Assembly: GCA_900548505.1 (NCBI GenBank)
Contig: URKI01000007.1
Location: 1 to 55,866 of the forward strand
Length of the DNA stretch: 55,866 nt
Reading direction: 5' to 3'
From: an uncultured Oscillibacter sp.
Lineage (GTDB): Bacteria > Bacillota > Clostridia > Oscillospirales > Oscillospiraceae
The notes under the pieces are model-generated. The model did not search any database. It was not told the origin of the DNA and saw only the letters and a list, made by a program, of their open reading frames with translations. Each line of letters starts with the position of its first letter. Position 1 is the first letter of the stretch. The translations under genes were made by a program, and so were the position numbers. Below are positions 6,569 through 14,317 of the stretch, in pieces.

Positions 6569-8284
6569 ATGGTCGTGCGGACTGTGCTGGGATATCTGAA
6601 GCCCTACCGGCTGCGGGTGGCGTGCGGGGTACTCATCAAGTTTGCGGCGGCGGTGCTGGAGCTTATTCTGCCGCTGCTGCTGGCCCATGTGATCGACGAT
6701 CTGGTGCCGCTGGGGGACATGGGGCCCATCTGGCGGACGGGCGCAGTCATGGCGGCGGTGGCGTTCGGCGCCATTGGCTGCAACATCACGGCCAACCGCA
6801 TGGCCGCGTGGGTTTCCATGGAGATGACCCGCACTCTGCGGCGGGACCTCTACGAGCAGACGGTCCGCCTTTCCTGCGCGCAGATGGACCGTTTTTCCGT
6901 GTCCTCCCTGGTCTCCCGGCTGACCAACGATACCTACAATGTCCATCAGATGGTGGATAAGGTGCAGCGGGGCGGCATCCGGGCGCCCATGCTGGTGCTG
7001 GGCGGGCTGACGCTGACGTTTTTGCTGGAGCCGGTGCTGGCGCTGGTGCAGCTGTGCGTCTGTACCGCCACGTTTTTCACCATTTACCGGGTGACCCGCC
7101 GGGGCATCCCCCGCTATGCCGCCTCCCAGGCGGCGGTGGACACGGTGGTGCGCATCATCCGGGAAAATGCCTCCGGCGTCCGTGTGATCAAGGCGCTGGG
7201 CTGCCAGGGACGGGAGCGGCGGCGGTTCGACGAAGCCAATGCCGCGGCCCGGGACCGGGAGTCCGGCGCCGGCGGGGTCATGGCGGCAGCCAACCCCACC
7301 ACAGATTTCCTTTTAAATGTGGGACTCATTCTGGTGGTGCTGGTCGGTGCGCTGCGGGTCCAGGAGGGGCGGATGGCCTCCGGGCAGATCGTGGCATTTT
7401 TGTCCTATTTCACCCTGATCCAGACGGCCACTCTGGGGGTTTCCAAGACGTTTTTGCGCATCAGCAAGGGTGCGGCCTCTGCTCGCCGCATCGAGCAAGT
7501 GCTGCGTGCTCCCATGGATCAGCCGGTGATTGCGTCGGAAGCGGAGAGCAGCGCGGAGCTTGGTATGCAGGACGTCTCCTTTTCCTATCTGGGGGTGGAG
7601 CAGGATCTCAGCGGCGCCTCCTTTGCCATCCGGCGGGGGCAGACGCTGGGTATCCTGGGCCCTACCGGCAGCGGCAAGACCACCCTGGTGAGCCTGCTGC
7701 TGCGGCTGTACGACGCGGATGAGGGCACCGTGTGGGTCGGCGGCGCGGATGTGCGCACCCGGCGGCGCCGGGAGCTGTCTGACCGCTTCGGCGTGGTGTT
7801 CCAGAACGACACGCTCCTGGCGGGCACCGTTTATGAAAACATCTCCTTTTTGCGGGATCTGCCCCGGGAGGAGGTGGAGCGGGCGGCCAGAACGGCTCAG
7901 GCCTGGGAGTTTATCGCCGGCATGCCCGGGGGACTGGACGCGGCGGTGGAGCTGCGGGGCGCCAACCTCTCCGGCGGTCAGCGCCAGCGGCTGCTGGTGG
8001 CCCGGGCTTTGGCGGGGCGTCCGCCGGTGCTGGTGCTGGACAGCGCGGACAGCGCTCTGGACTACCGCACCGCCTCCGCCCTCCACGCTGCCATCCGCCG
8101 GGAATTTCCGGATATCACACTGGTGGTCATCTCCGAGCGGATCGCCTCGTTGCGCCGGGCGGATCACATCCTGGTGCTGGAGGAGGGGCGCATCACCCAC
8201 CAGGGCAGCCATGAGGAATTGATGAAGCACTGTCCGCGCTACGGTCGCATGGCCCAGCTGCAAATGGGGGAGGAGGCCGTATGA
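6569..8284 (+). CDS. ABC exporter half-transporter A (degenerate nucleotide site)
   Basis: This 571-residue half-exporter has an N-terminal six-helix transmembrane domain (about 1-310) and a C-terminal ATPase. Walker A 'GPTGSGKTT' is near residue 365 and signature 'LSGGQRQR' near 466. Walker B reads 'LVLDSADSALD', so the catalytic Glu is replaced by Ser, and the switch His is Glu ('VISERIAS'). It would therefore bind but not efficiently hydrolyse ATP, as in one partner of heterodimeric multidrug or peptide exporters. The ATG at 6569 is used, but the purine-rich ribosome site lies very close, so GTG at 6575 is possible. It overlaps the next gene by 4 bases. Substrate unknown. Confidence 0.9.
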   Translation: MVVRTVLGYLKPYRLRVACGVLIKFAAAVLELILPLLLAHVIDDLVPLGDMGPIWRTGAVMAAVAFGAIGCNITANRMAAWVSMEMTRTLRRDLYEQTVRLSCAQMDRFSVSSLVSRLTNDTYNVHQMVDKVQRGGIRAPMLVLGGLTLTFLLEPVLALVQLCVCTATFFTIYRVTRRGIPRYAASQAAVDTVVRIIRENASGVRVIKALGCQGRERRRFDEANAAARDRESGAGGVMAAANPTTDFLLNVGLILVVLVGALRVQEGRMASGQIVAFLSYFTLIQTATLGVSKTFLRISKGAASARRIEQVLRAPMDQPVIASEAESSAELGMQDVSFSYLGVEQDLSGASFAIRRGQTLGILGPTGSGKTTLVSLLLRLYDADEGTVWVGGADVRTRRRRELSDRFGVVFQNDTLLAGTVYENISFLRDLPREEVERAARTAQAWEFIAGMPGGLDAAVELRGANLSGGQRQRLLVARALAGRPPVLVLDSADSALDYRTASALHAAIRREFPDITLVVISERIASLRRADHILVLEEGRITHQGSHEELMKHCPRYGRMAQLQMGEEAV

Positions 8285-10035
8285 TCCGAAAGAAACGAAC
8301 GGTATGGCGCCGCCTCTGGCCGTTCCTGCGGCCCTATGGAACCCGCTTGGGACTGCTGACGGCGCTGCTGGTGGTCAACAATCTGCTGACGCTGTGCATC
8401 CCCATGCTCTCCGGCTGGGCGGTGGGCGCGGTGGGTACGGAACCAGGTGCGGTGGACTTCGCCGCGGTGGGGCGCAACTGCGCCGGGATGCTGGTGTGCT
8501 GCGCGGGGGCGTCCGGGCTGAACTACCTGATCTCCTCCCGGCTCATTCGCCTGGCCCAGTCCGTGTCCTACGATCTGCGCCGGGCGGCCTTTGACCGCCT
8601 CAGTGAGCTGCCGGTGGAGTATTTCGATACCCATCCCGCCGGAGATCTCATCAGCCGTATCTGCTACGATGTGGACACAGTGAACGCCACGCTTTCCACA
8701 GATCTTTTGCAGATCGCCACCAGCTTTTTGACGGTGGGGGGCTCCTTTATCATGCTGCTGCTCCTTTCGCCCAGGCTGTCGCTGGTGTTTTTCGTGACGG
8801 TGCCGCTGTCCGTGGTGCTGACCCGCTTTCAGATGCGGCGTATCCAGCCGCTGTACCGCCGGCGCTCCAAAGCACTGGGGGCGCTGAACGGCTTCGCGGA
8901 AGAGCGCATGGGCTGCCGTCAGGCCATGCGGGTCTACGGAGTGGAGGAGGCGGACCTGAAGCAGTTTACGGTATTCAATGAATCTGCGTCCCGGGCCTAT
9001 TACGAGGCGGACCGGGCCAGCGTGGCGCTGGGGCCGTCGGTGAATTTCATCAACAATCTGTCCCTGGCGGCCATCAGCGTATTCGGCGCCCTGCTCTATC
9101 TGCAGGGAGGGCTGCCCCTGAGCGCCCTGGCCTCCTTTGTGCTCTATTCCCGCAAGTTCTCCGGCCCCATCCGGGAGGCGGCAGATCTGCTGGGGGAGCT
9201 GCAGGCCAGCGTGGCTGCGGCGGAGCGGGCGCTGGAGCTGATCGCCCAGCCCACGGAGACGGAGGACAAACCGGAGGCGGTGGAGTGCACGCATCTGCGG
9301 GGAGACATCCGATTTACACGTGTGTGGTTTGGGTATGACCCCCAAAAGCCGGTGCTGCGGGACTTTACCGCCCATATCCCCGCAGGGTCGCTGGTGGCGG
9401 TAGTTGGCTCTACCGGCGCTGGCAAGACCACGTTGGTGAGTCTGCTGCTGCGGTTCTATACGCCCCAGCAGGGCACTATCACCATCGATGATGTGCCCAT
9501 TGGGCAGTATCGCCGGGACAGCCTGCGCCGCCGCCTGGCGCTGGTCATGCAGGATACCTGGCTCTTCGGCGGCACCATCGCCGAAAACATTGCCTACGGC
9601 GCGCCGAATGCTACACGGGAGGAGATCGTCCAGGCGGCCAAGGCCGCACGAATCCATCGCTACATCGTGTCCTTGCCGGAGGGGTACGACACAGTCCTTG
9701 CCGACGAGGGGGCCGGCGTTTCCAAGGGACAGCGGCAGCTGATGGCCATTGCCCGGTGTTTTCTGACGGATGCGGACATCGTGATTCTGGATGAGGCTAC
9801 CTCCAATGTGGACACAGAGACGGAGGGGGCCGTCAGCCAGGCCATGGCGGAGCTGCGGCGAGGGCGCACCTGCTTTGTGATCGCCCACCGGCTGGCCACC
9901 ATCCGGGGTGCCGACCGGATTTTGGTGCTGGAAAACGGCGCCGTGGCCGAGTCCGGTACCCATGAGACGCTGCTGGCACGCAACGGTATCTATGCTGCCC
10001 TGTATGCTGCCCAGTGGGCCCGGGAAGATCTTTGA
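8281..10035 (+). CDS. ABC exporter half-transporter B (catalytic nucleotide site)
   Basis: This 584-residue partner has a transmembrane domain (about 1-330) and an ATPase. Walker A 'GSTGAGKTT' lies near 375, Walker B 'IVILDEATSNVDT' near 499 keeps the catalytic Glu, and the switch His is present ('IAHRLATI'). Its signature is altered to 'VSKGQRQL'. Because each composite site uses Walker motifs of one subunit and the signature of the other, the two defects fall in the same site: partner A's Walker B with this subunit's signature. That is the expected pattern for an asymmetric heterodimer. The start ATG overlaps the preceding stop (ATGA). A bidirectional terminator follows. Confidence 0.92.
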   Translation: MIRKKRTVWRRLWPFLRPYGTRLGLLTALLVVNNLLTLCIPMLSGWAVGAVGTEPGAVDFAAVGRNCAGMLVCCAGASGLNYLISSRLIRLAQSVSYDLRRAAFDRLSELPVEYFDTHPAGDLISRICYDVDTVNATLSTDLLQIATSFLTVGGSFIMLLLLSPRLSLVFFVTVPLSVVLTRFQMRRIQPLYRRRSKALGALNGFAEERMGCRQAMRVYGVEEADLKQFTVFNESASRAYYEADRASVALGPSVNFINNLSLAAISVFGALLYLQGGLPLSALASFVLYSRKFSGPIREAADLLGELQASVAAAERALELIAQPTETEDKPEAVECTHLRGDIRFTRVWFGYDPQKPVLRDFTAHIPAGSLVAVVGSTGAGKTTLVSLLLRFYTPQQGTITIDDVPIGQYRRDSLRRRLALVMQDTWLFGGTIAENIAYGAPNATREEIVQAAKAARIHRYIVSLPEGYDTVLADEGAGVSKGQRQLMAIARCFLTDADIVILDEATSNVDTETEGAVSQAMAELRRGRTCFVIAHRLATIRGADRILVLENGAVAESGTHETLLARNGIYAALYAAQWAREDL

Positions 10036-10059
10036 GACACAGGGCACGGAGAAAAAGAA

Positions 10060-10097
10060 AAAAGAGCCGGAGAGGCAATTGCCTCTCCGGCTCTTTT
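10060..10097. terminator. Bidirectional terminator between convergent operons
   Basis: A perfect 17-bp stem (10060-10076 with 10081-10097) has an A-run on the left and a T-run on the right. It can stop both the ABC exporter transcript and the catabolic operon that ends at 10127. Confidence 0.93.
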
Positions 10098-10126
10098 ACC
10101 GTCTTGTTTGTATGGGACGGAAAGAA

Positions 10127-11302
10127 TCAATAGCACTTGCGGTAGATGGCCTCTTCGCTCTCCAGATCGAAGGGATAGTAAGCGTTGGTCATCAGGCGCT
10201 GCTGGTTGGCCTCGACGGACAGGGGGAAGGCCTTGAAGTCGGCCTCGGTGAAGCCGCAGTCACGCAGGGGACGCAGAGGCAGGATGCGCTGGAGCAGGGC
10301 GTTCATCTCGGGAATGGCGTCCTCCACCTTGCAGCCCAGGATGCTGGCAACCAGCTTCTTGAACTTCATGATCTCGCCGGTGGGGTTCTTCTCATCATAG
10401 TAGTCCATGATGGCGCCGAAGAGCATGTAGTTGCTCTCGCCGTGAGGCACATGATAGGTGCCGCCCAAGGGGAAGCTCATGCCGTGGACGGGGCCGCAGC
10501 CGGCCTTCAGGAAGGCGATGCCGGCGTAGAAGGAGGCGGTGACGAACTCGTCCATATACTCGAAGCGGGCGTCCTGGCCCTTCTCGTCCAGCAGCTTGAA
10601 GCCCTTGAGGATCATGTCCATGGCCTTCTCGCTGAAGAGCTCAGAGGTGATGGTCTTGCGGTGGGGGCTCAGGAAGGACTCGGTGGCGTGGACCAGCGCG
10701 TCGATGGCGGAGCAGGCGAAGGGCTTGTAGGGCAGGGTCTTGAGGAGGTCGGGGATCAGGCACACCTTGTTGGGGATGATGTCATCGGACACCAGGCCCA
10801 GCTTGGTCTCGCCGCCGGTGAGCACGCCGTCCTTCTCGTCCTTAACGATGGCCACGGAGATGTTGGTGCACTCAGAGCCGGTGCCGCAGGTGGTGGGGAT
10901 GGCGATGACGTCCTTCTCGTTGACCACGGGGAAACGCTTGAAGAACAGGTTGTGCACGGTGTCGGGACGCTTGCAGCCCAGCAGCTTGCAAAGGTCCATA
11001 ATGGCGCCGCCGCCCACAGCGATGACGCGGTCATAGCTGTCGTAGGGGATGGCGTCGTACATGATCTGGATCATTTCCTCGCTGGGCTCACCGGCGCCGA
11101 ACTTCTCCTGGAACACGAAGTTGCACTTGAGACCCAGGTCCTTCATGAACGGGGTGTAGATGAACTCGTTGGTGAGCACCACGTCCCGCTCGTTCAGGTT
11201 GAACTCCTTGGCCATATCGGCAAAGGTCTGGAACTTGTACACGGTAGGGGCAAAAATAATCTCTCTCTTGTCAGCCATCAGAGCAGCGGAAAATGCATCC
11301 AT
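10127..11302 (-). CDS. Iron-containing alcohol dehydrogenase, 4-hydroxybutyrate dehydrogenase type
   Basis: This 391-residue group III NAD(P)-dependent dehydrogenase closely resembles what I recall of Clostridium kluyveri 4-hydroxybutyrate dehydrogenase. Shared features include 'LTNEFIY.PF', 'VFQEKFGAGEPSEEMI', 'PTTCGTGSE', 'YHVPHGESNY' and 'QQRLMTN'. Metal ligands are Asp and His in 'SAIDALVHATES', His in 'GPVHGMS' and His in 'HVPHGE'. The family interconverts succinate semialdehyde and 4-hydroxybutyrate, but relatives reduce other short hydroxy-aldehydes. ATG at 11302 follows AAAGGAGAA. It is the last gene of a six-gene operon with transketolase and inositol dehydrogenase, where reduction of an aldehyde released by transketolase or further downstream is a reasonable guess. 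Confidence 0.85.
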   Translation of the reverse strand: MDAFSAALMADKREIIFAPTVYKFQTFADMAKEFNLNERDVVLTNEFIYTPFMKDLGLKCNFVFQEKFGAGEPSEEMIQIMYDAIPYDSYDRVIAVGGGAIMDLCKLLGCKRPDTVHNLFFKRFPVVNEKDVIAIPTTCGTGSECTNISVAIVKDEKDGVLTGGETKLGLVSDDIIPNKVCLIPDLLKTLPYKPFACSAIDALVHATESFLSPHRKTITSELFSEKAMDMILKGFKLLDEKGQDARFEYMDEFVTASFYAGIAFLKAGCGPVHGMSFPLGGTYHVPHGESNYMLFGAIMDYYDEKNPTGEIMKFKKLVASILGCKVEDAIPEMNALLQRILPLRPLRDCGFTEADFKAFPLSVEANQQRLMTNAYYPFDLESEEAIYRKCY

Positions 11303-11372
11303 GTTTTGTTCTCCTTTACATTTTTTTGGCGATACAGGCAGGGCCCCGTGAGAGCCCTGCCGGATATCCGGA

Positions 11373-12344
11373 TTACTTGCGGGCAACAGCCTTCTTCACG
11401 GCGGCCACAATGTTGGCCGCGCGCAGGCCGTACTCGTCCATCAGGAAGTCCTGGGGACCCACCTGGCCGAACTGATCCTGCACGCCCACGAACTCCTGGA
11501 TGGTGGGCAGGTTCTTGGCCAGGCAGTTGGCAACCACGCTGCCCAGGCCGCAGGTGACGTTGTGGTTTTCGGCAGTCACGATGGCGCCGGTCTCCTTGGC
11601 GGCCTTGATGACCAGCTCCTCGTCCAGAGGCTTCCAGGTGAACATGTCGATGACGCGGACGGAGATGCCCTCCGCGGCCAGAGCCTCATAGGCCTTCAGG
11701 CTCTCATCCACCATGATGCCGGAGGTGATGATGGTGGCCACGTCCTTGTCGGACTCGTGGAGCACCACGCCCTTGCCGATCTCGAATTCGCTGCCCTCGC
11801 CGTAGACCTGGATGATGCCCTTGCGGACAAAGCGGGTGTAGCTGACGCCCTCCACGTTTACCAGCTGACGGGTGATGCTGGAGAGCTGATCGTAGTCAGC
11901 GGGGTCCAGCACGGTGGTGCCGGGGATGGACAGATACATGGCAGCATCTTCCAAAGGCATGTGGGTGCCGCCGTTGAACGCGGCGGTGACGCCGGCGTCG
12001 GAGCCCAGCACGCGGACACTGAGACCAGCGTAAGCGGCGGACATGTAGATCTGGTCATAGCAGCGGCGGGAGGAGAAAGTGCCGAAGGAGTGGAAGAACA
12101 CCTTCTTGCCGGTGGCGGCAAGACCGGCGGCAACGCCGGCGCCGTTGGCCTCGGCAATACCGGCCTCAAAGGCGCGGTCGGGGTAGTTCTTCATGAGCAT
12201 CTTGGTGTTGATGCAGCCCATCAGGTCGCAGTCCACATAGCAGATGGACTTGTCCTGGGCCATCATCTCATTGAGAGTCAGCGCAACGCCGTCCCGGCAG
12301 GCCCGGGAATCCTTTTCATGCTTTCCGATCAGTTTCACATTCAT
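11373..12344 (-). CDS. Transketolase, C-terminal subunit
   Basis: This 323-residue protein holds the pyrimidine-binding and C-terminal domains of transketolase. The catalytic Glu lies in 'FEAGIAEANGAGVAAGLA', and the C-terminal domain has 'SGIMVDESLKAYEALAAEG'. It forms an active enzyme with the N-terminal subunit encoded 15 bases upstream. Split transketolases are common in Firmicutes and archaea and are often pathway-specific rather than the housekeeping copy. The substrate cannot be read from the sequence. Confidence 0.93.
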   Translation of the reverse strand: MNVKLIGKHEKDSRACRDGVALTLNEMMAQDKSICYVDCDLMGCINTKMLMKNYPDRAFEAGIAEANGAGVAAGLAATGKKVFFHSFGTFSSRRCYDQIYMSAAYAGLSVRVLGSDAGVTAAFNGGTHMPLEDAAMYLSIPGTTVLDPADYDQLSSITRQLVNVEGVSYTRFVRKGIIQVYGEGSEFEIGKGVVLHESDKDVATIITSGIMVDESLKAYEALAAEGISVRVIDMFTWKPLDEELVIKAAKETGAIVTAENHNVTCGLGSVVANCLAKNLPTIQEFVGVQDQFGQVGPQDFLMDEYGLRAANIVAAVKKAVARK

Positions 12345-12359
12345 TGCTCTGGACCTCCT

Positions 12360-13193
12360 TTAAGCGTTCTTGGCGTCTTCGTAAGCCTTCTCGGCAGCGG
12401 CCAGCGCCTCGGCCCACTGTTCCTCGTTGGGCTGAGAGGAGTGGTCGTGCTTGGGCTCGGCGAACGTGGCGCCCTTGCCCTTGCAGGTGTCCAGCACGAT
12501 GCAGCTGGGCACGCCCTTCTTGGCGTAGGCATTCTGGATGGCGTTGTAGATGGCGGTCACGTCGTGGCCGTCGATCTCCTGGGTGTACAGGCCGAAAGCC
12601 TCGGCCTTCTTGGCCAGGTCGCTGTGGGCCAGGATGTCATCGGTGGGGCCGTCCAGCTGATAGCCGTTCTTATCGATGAAGAAGATGATGTTGTCCAGCT
12701 TATGGGCATAGGCAAAGTGGAAGCCCTCCCACACCTGGCCTTCGTCGGCCTCGCCGTCGCCCACCACGCAGAAGACGTGGTTGGTGCGGCCGTCGATCTT
12801 GTTGCCAAGAGCCGCGCCCACAGCGGTGGACACGCCCTGGCCCAGAGAGCCGGTGGTCAGATCCACGCCGGGGGTCAGCTTGCGGTCGGTATGGCTGGGG
12901 AACTTGGTGTGGGGATGGTTGAGGGTATAGGCCTCCTCCATCGGATAGTAGCCCATGATGCCGAAAGTGGCATAGGCAACGGGGCCGGCGTGACCCTTGG
13001 ACAGGACCAGCCAGTCGCGGTCTTCCCAGCGGGGGTTCTTGGGGTCAAATTTCATGACCTCGCCATAAAGGACGGCCATCAGGTCGGCCAGATCCATGGA
13101 GCCGCCCACATGGCCGAACCCACGGGAGTGGATGACCTTCAGGGTCTCCAGACGAATCTGAGCTGCCAGGACCTTGCAGTTTTTCTCATTCAT
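12360..13193 (-). CDS. Transketolase, N-terminal (TPP-binding) subunit
   Basis: This 277-residue subunit carries the thiamine diphosphate motif, GDG at 'VVGDGEADEGQVWEG' with the paired Asn in 'FIDKNGYQ', and the transketolase signatures 'LSKGHAGPVAYA' and 'TGSLGQGVSTAVG'. The ATG at 13193 is chosen because the in-frame extension to 13268 would run into the upstream gene and lacks a ribosome site. AAAGGAA precedes the chosen start. It is the partner of the downstream C-terminal subunit. Confidence 0.93.
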   Translation of the reverse strand: MNEKNCKVLAAQIRLETLKVIHSRGFGHVGGSMDLADLMAVLYGEVMKFDPKNPRWEDRDWLVLSKGHAGPVAYATFGIMGYYPMEEAYTLNHPHTKFPSHTDRKLTPGVDLTTGSLGQGVSTAVGAALGNKIDGRTNHVFCVVGDGEADEGQVWEGFHFAYAHKLDNIIFFIDKNGYQLDGPTDDILAHSDLAKKAEAFGLYTQEIDGHDVTAIYNAIQNAYAKKGVPSCIVLDTCKGKGATFAEPKHDHSSQPNEEQWAEALAAAEKAYEDAKNA

Positions 13194-13264
13194 CGGGTGT
13201 TTCTTCCTTTCCTTTTTTGATTGGGCGGCGCGGCCTTTGGCTGCGCGGCGCCCGGATGCACGGA

Positions 13265-14278
13265 TCAAAGGGAAACTTCCTCCAGACGGACGGGACGGCG
13301 CTCCTGAGCCGACCGGGTGCAGGCAATGGCCAGCACGGTGGCCTTCAGGGCATCCTCCCCGCCGACGGGCACGGGGGAATCATGCTCCACAGCGTAGACG
13401 AACTGACGGATCTCCTCCTGAAAGGCGGGCAGATACCGCTCCAGGAAAAACCAGGGGGGACCCTGGCGGCAGATGCCGTCCGCTGTGGCCAGGACGGCAG
13501 TGGAGGGAGCGTCGTTTTCCATGGACACACAGCCCAAAGAGCCAAATACCTCCGCCCGCTGGTCGTATCCGTAGACTGCCTGACGGGAGTTGTCGATCAC
13601 GGCAAGGGCGCCGCCCTGGAGGCGCAGCACCACGGCGGCGGTGTCCACGTCGCCCTCCCGGCCGATGGCCGGATCCACCAGTACCGATCCGGCGGCATAG
13701 ACCTCCTCCACCTCGCAGCCCGAGAGGAAGCGGACCATGTCCAGATCGTGGACCGTCATATCCAGAAACAACCCGCCGGAAGAGCGCACGAATTTTGCGG
13801 TGGGCGGCTCCGAGTCCCGGGAGCAGATCTTGACCATCTGCACCGACCCGATCTTCCCGTCCTGCACGGCCCGGTGGAGGGCCTGGAAATTGTGGTCAAA
13901 ACGGCGGTTGAATCCCACTTGATATTTTACCCCCGAGCGACTGGCCGCGTCAATGACCGTTTGGATTTTAACAAGCGAAAGGTCCACGGGCTTTTCGCAG
14001 AAAACGTGCTTGCCGGCCGCCAGGGCCTCCAGGGAGATGGCGGCGTGGGTGTCCGTAGGGGAGCAGACCAAAACGGCGTCGATCTTGGGGTCGTGGAGGA
14101 CCTCCTGGTAGTCCTCCGTCAATATCTCGGCTCCGGCCTGACGGGCCAACTCCTGAATTTCCGGCCGCAGGTGCGGCGCGGCGATGGAGCGGATACGGGC
14201 GCCGGGAACGCCGGTCACGATGCCCTGGATGTGGACGCGGCCCATACGGCCCGCGCCGATGATGCCAAGCTGCAGCAT
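13265..14278 (-). CDS. iolG: Inositol 2-dehydrogenase-like oxidoreductase (Gfo/Idh/MocA)
   Basis: This 337-residue NAD(P)-dependent enzyme has a Rossmann motif 'GIIGAGRMGRVH', the cofactor/substrate motif 'EKPVDLS' and the catalytic region 'LDMTVHDLDMVRFL'. The stretch 'IDNSRQAVYGYDQRAEVFGS' is the signature I associate with IolG (myo- or scyllo-inositol to inosose). The ATG at 14278, six codons into the ORF, is preferred because AAGGAGG sits 6 bases upstream. There is no iolE, iolD, iolB or iolJ nearby, so if inositol is the substrate, the later steps differ from the Bacillus pathway or are elsewhere. The gene symbol is by similarity only. Confidence 0.8.
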   Translation of the reverse strand: MLQLGIIGAGRMGRVHIQGIVTGVPGARIRSIAAPHLRPEIQELARQAGAEILTEDYQEVLHDPKIDAVLVCSPTDTHAAISLEALAAGKHVFCEKPVDLSLVKIQTVIDAASRSGVKYQVGFNRRFDHNFQALHRAVQDGKIGSVQMVKICSRDSEPPTAKFVRSSGGLFLDMTVHDLDMVRFLSGCEVEEVYAAGSVLVDPAIGREGDVDTAAVVLRLQGGALAVIDNSRQAVYGYDQRAEVFGSLGCVSMENDAPSTAVLATADGICRQGPPWFFLERYLPAFQEEIRQFVYAVEHDSPVPVGGEDALKATVLAIACTRSAQERRPVRLEEVSL

Positions 14279-14317
14279 GCAAGCCTCCTTTTCCATGCGT
14301 CTGGAGGACGCGGCGGA

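Noticed and set aside
8239..10047. A 602-codon minus-strand ORF
   Set aside because: It is antisense to the second ABC exporter gene, whose motifs are unambiguous.
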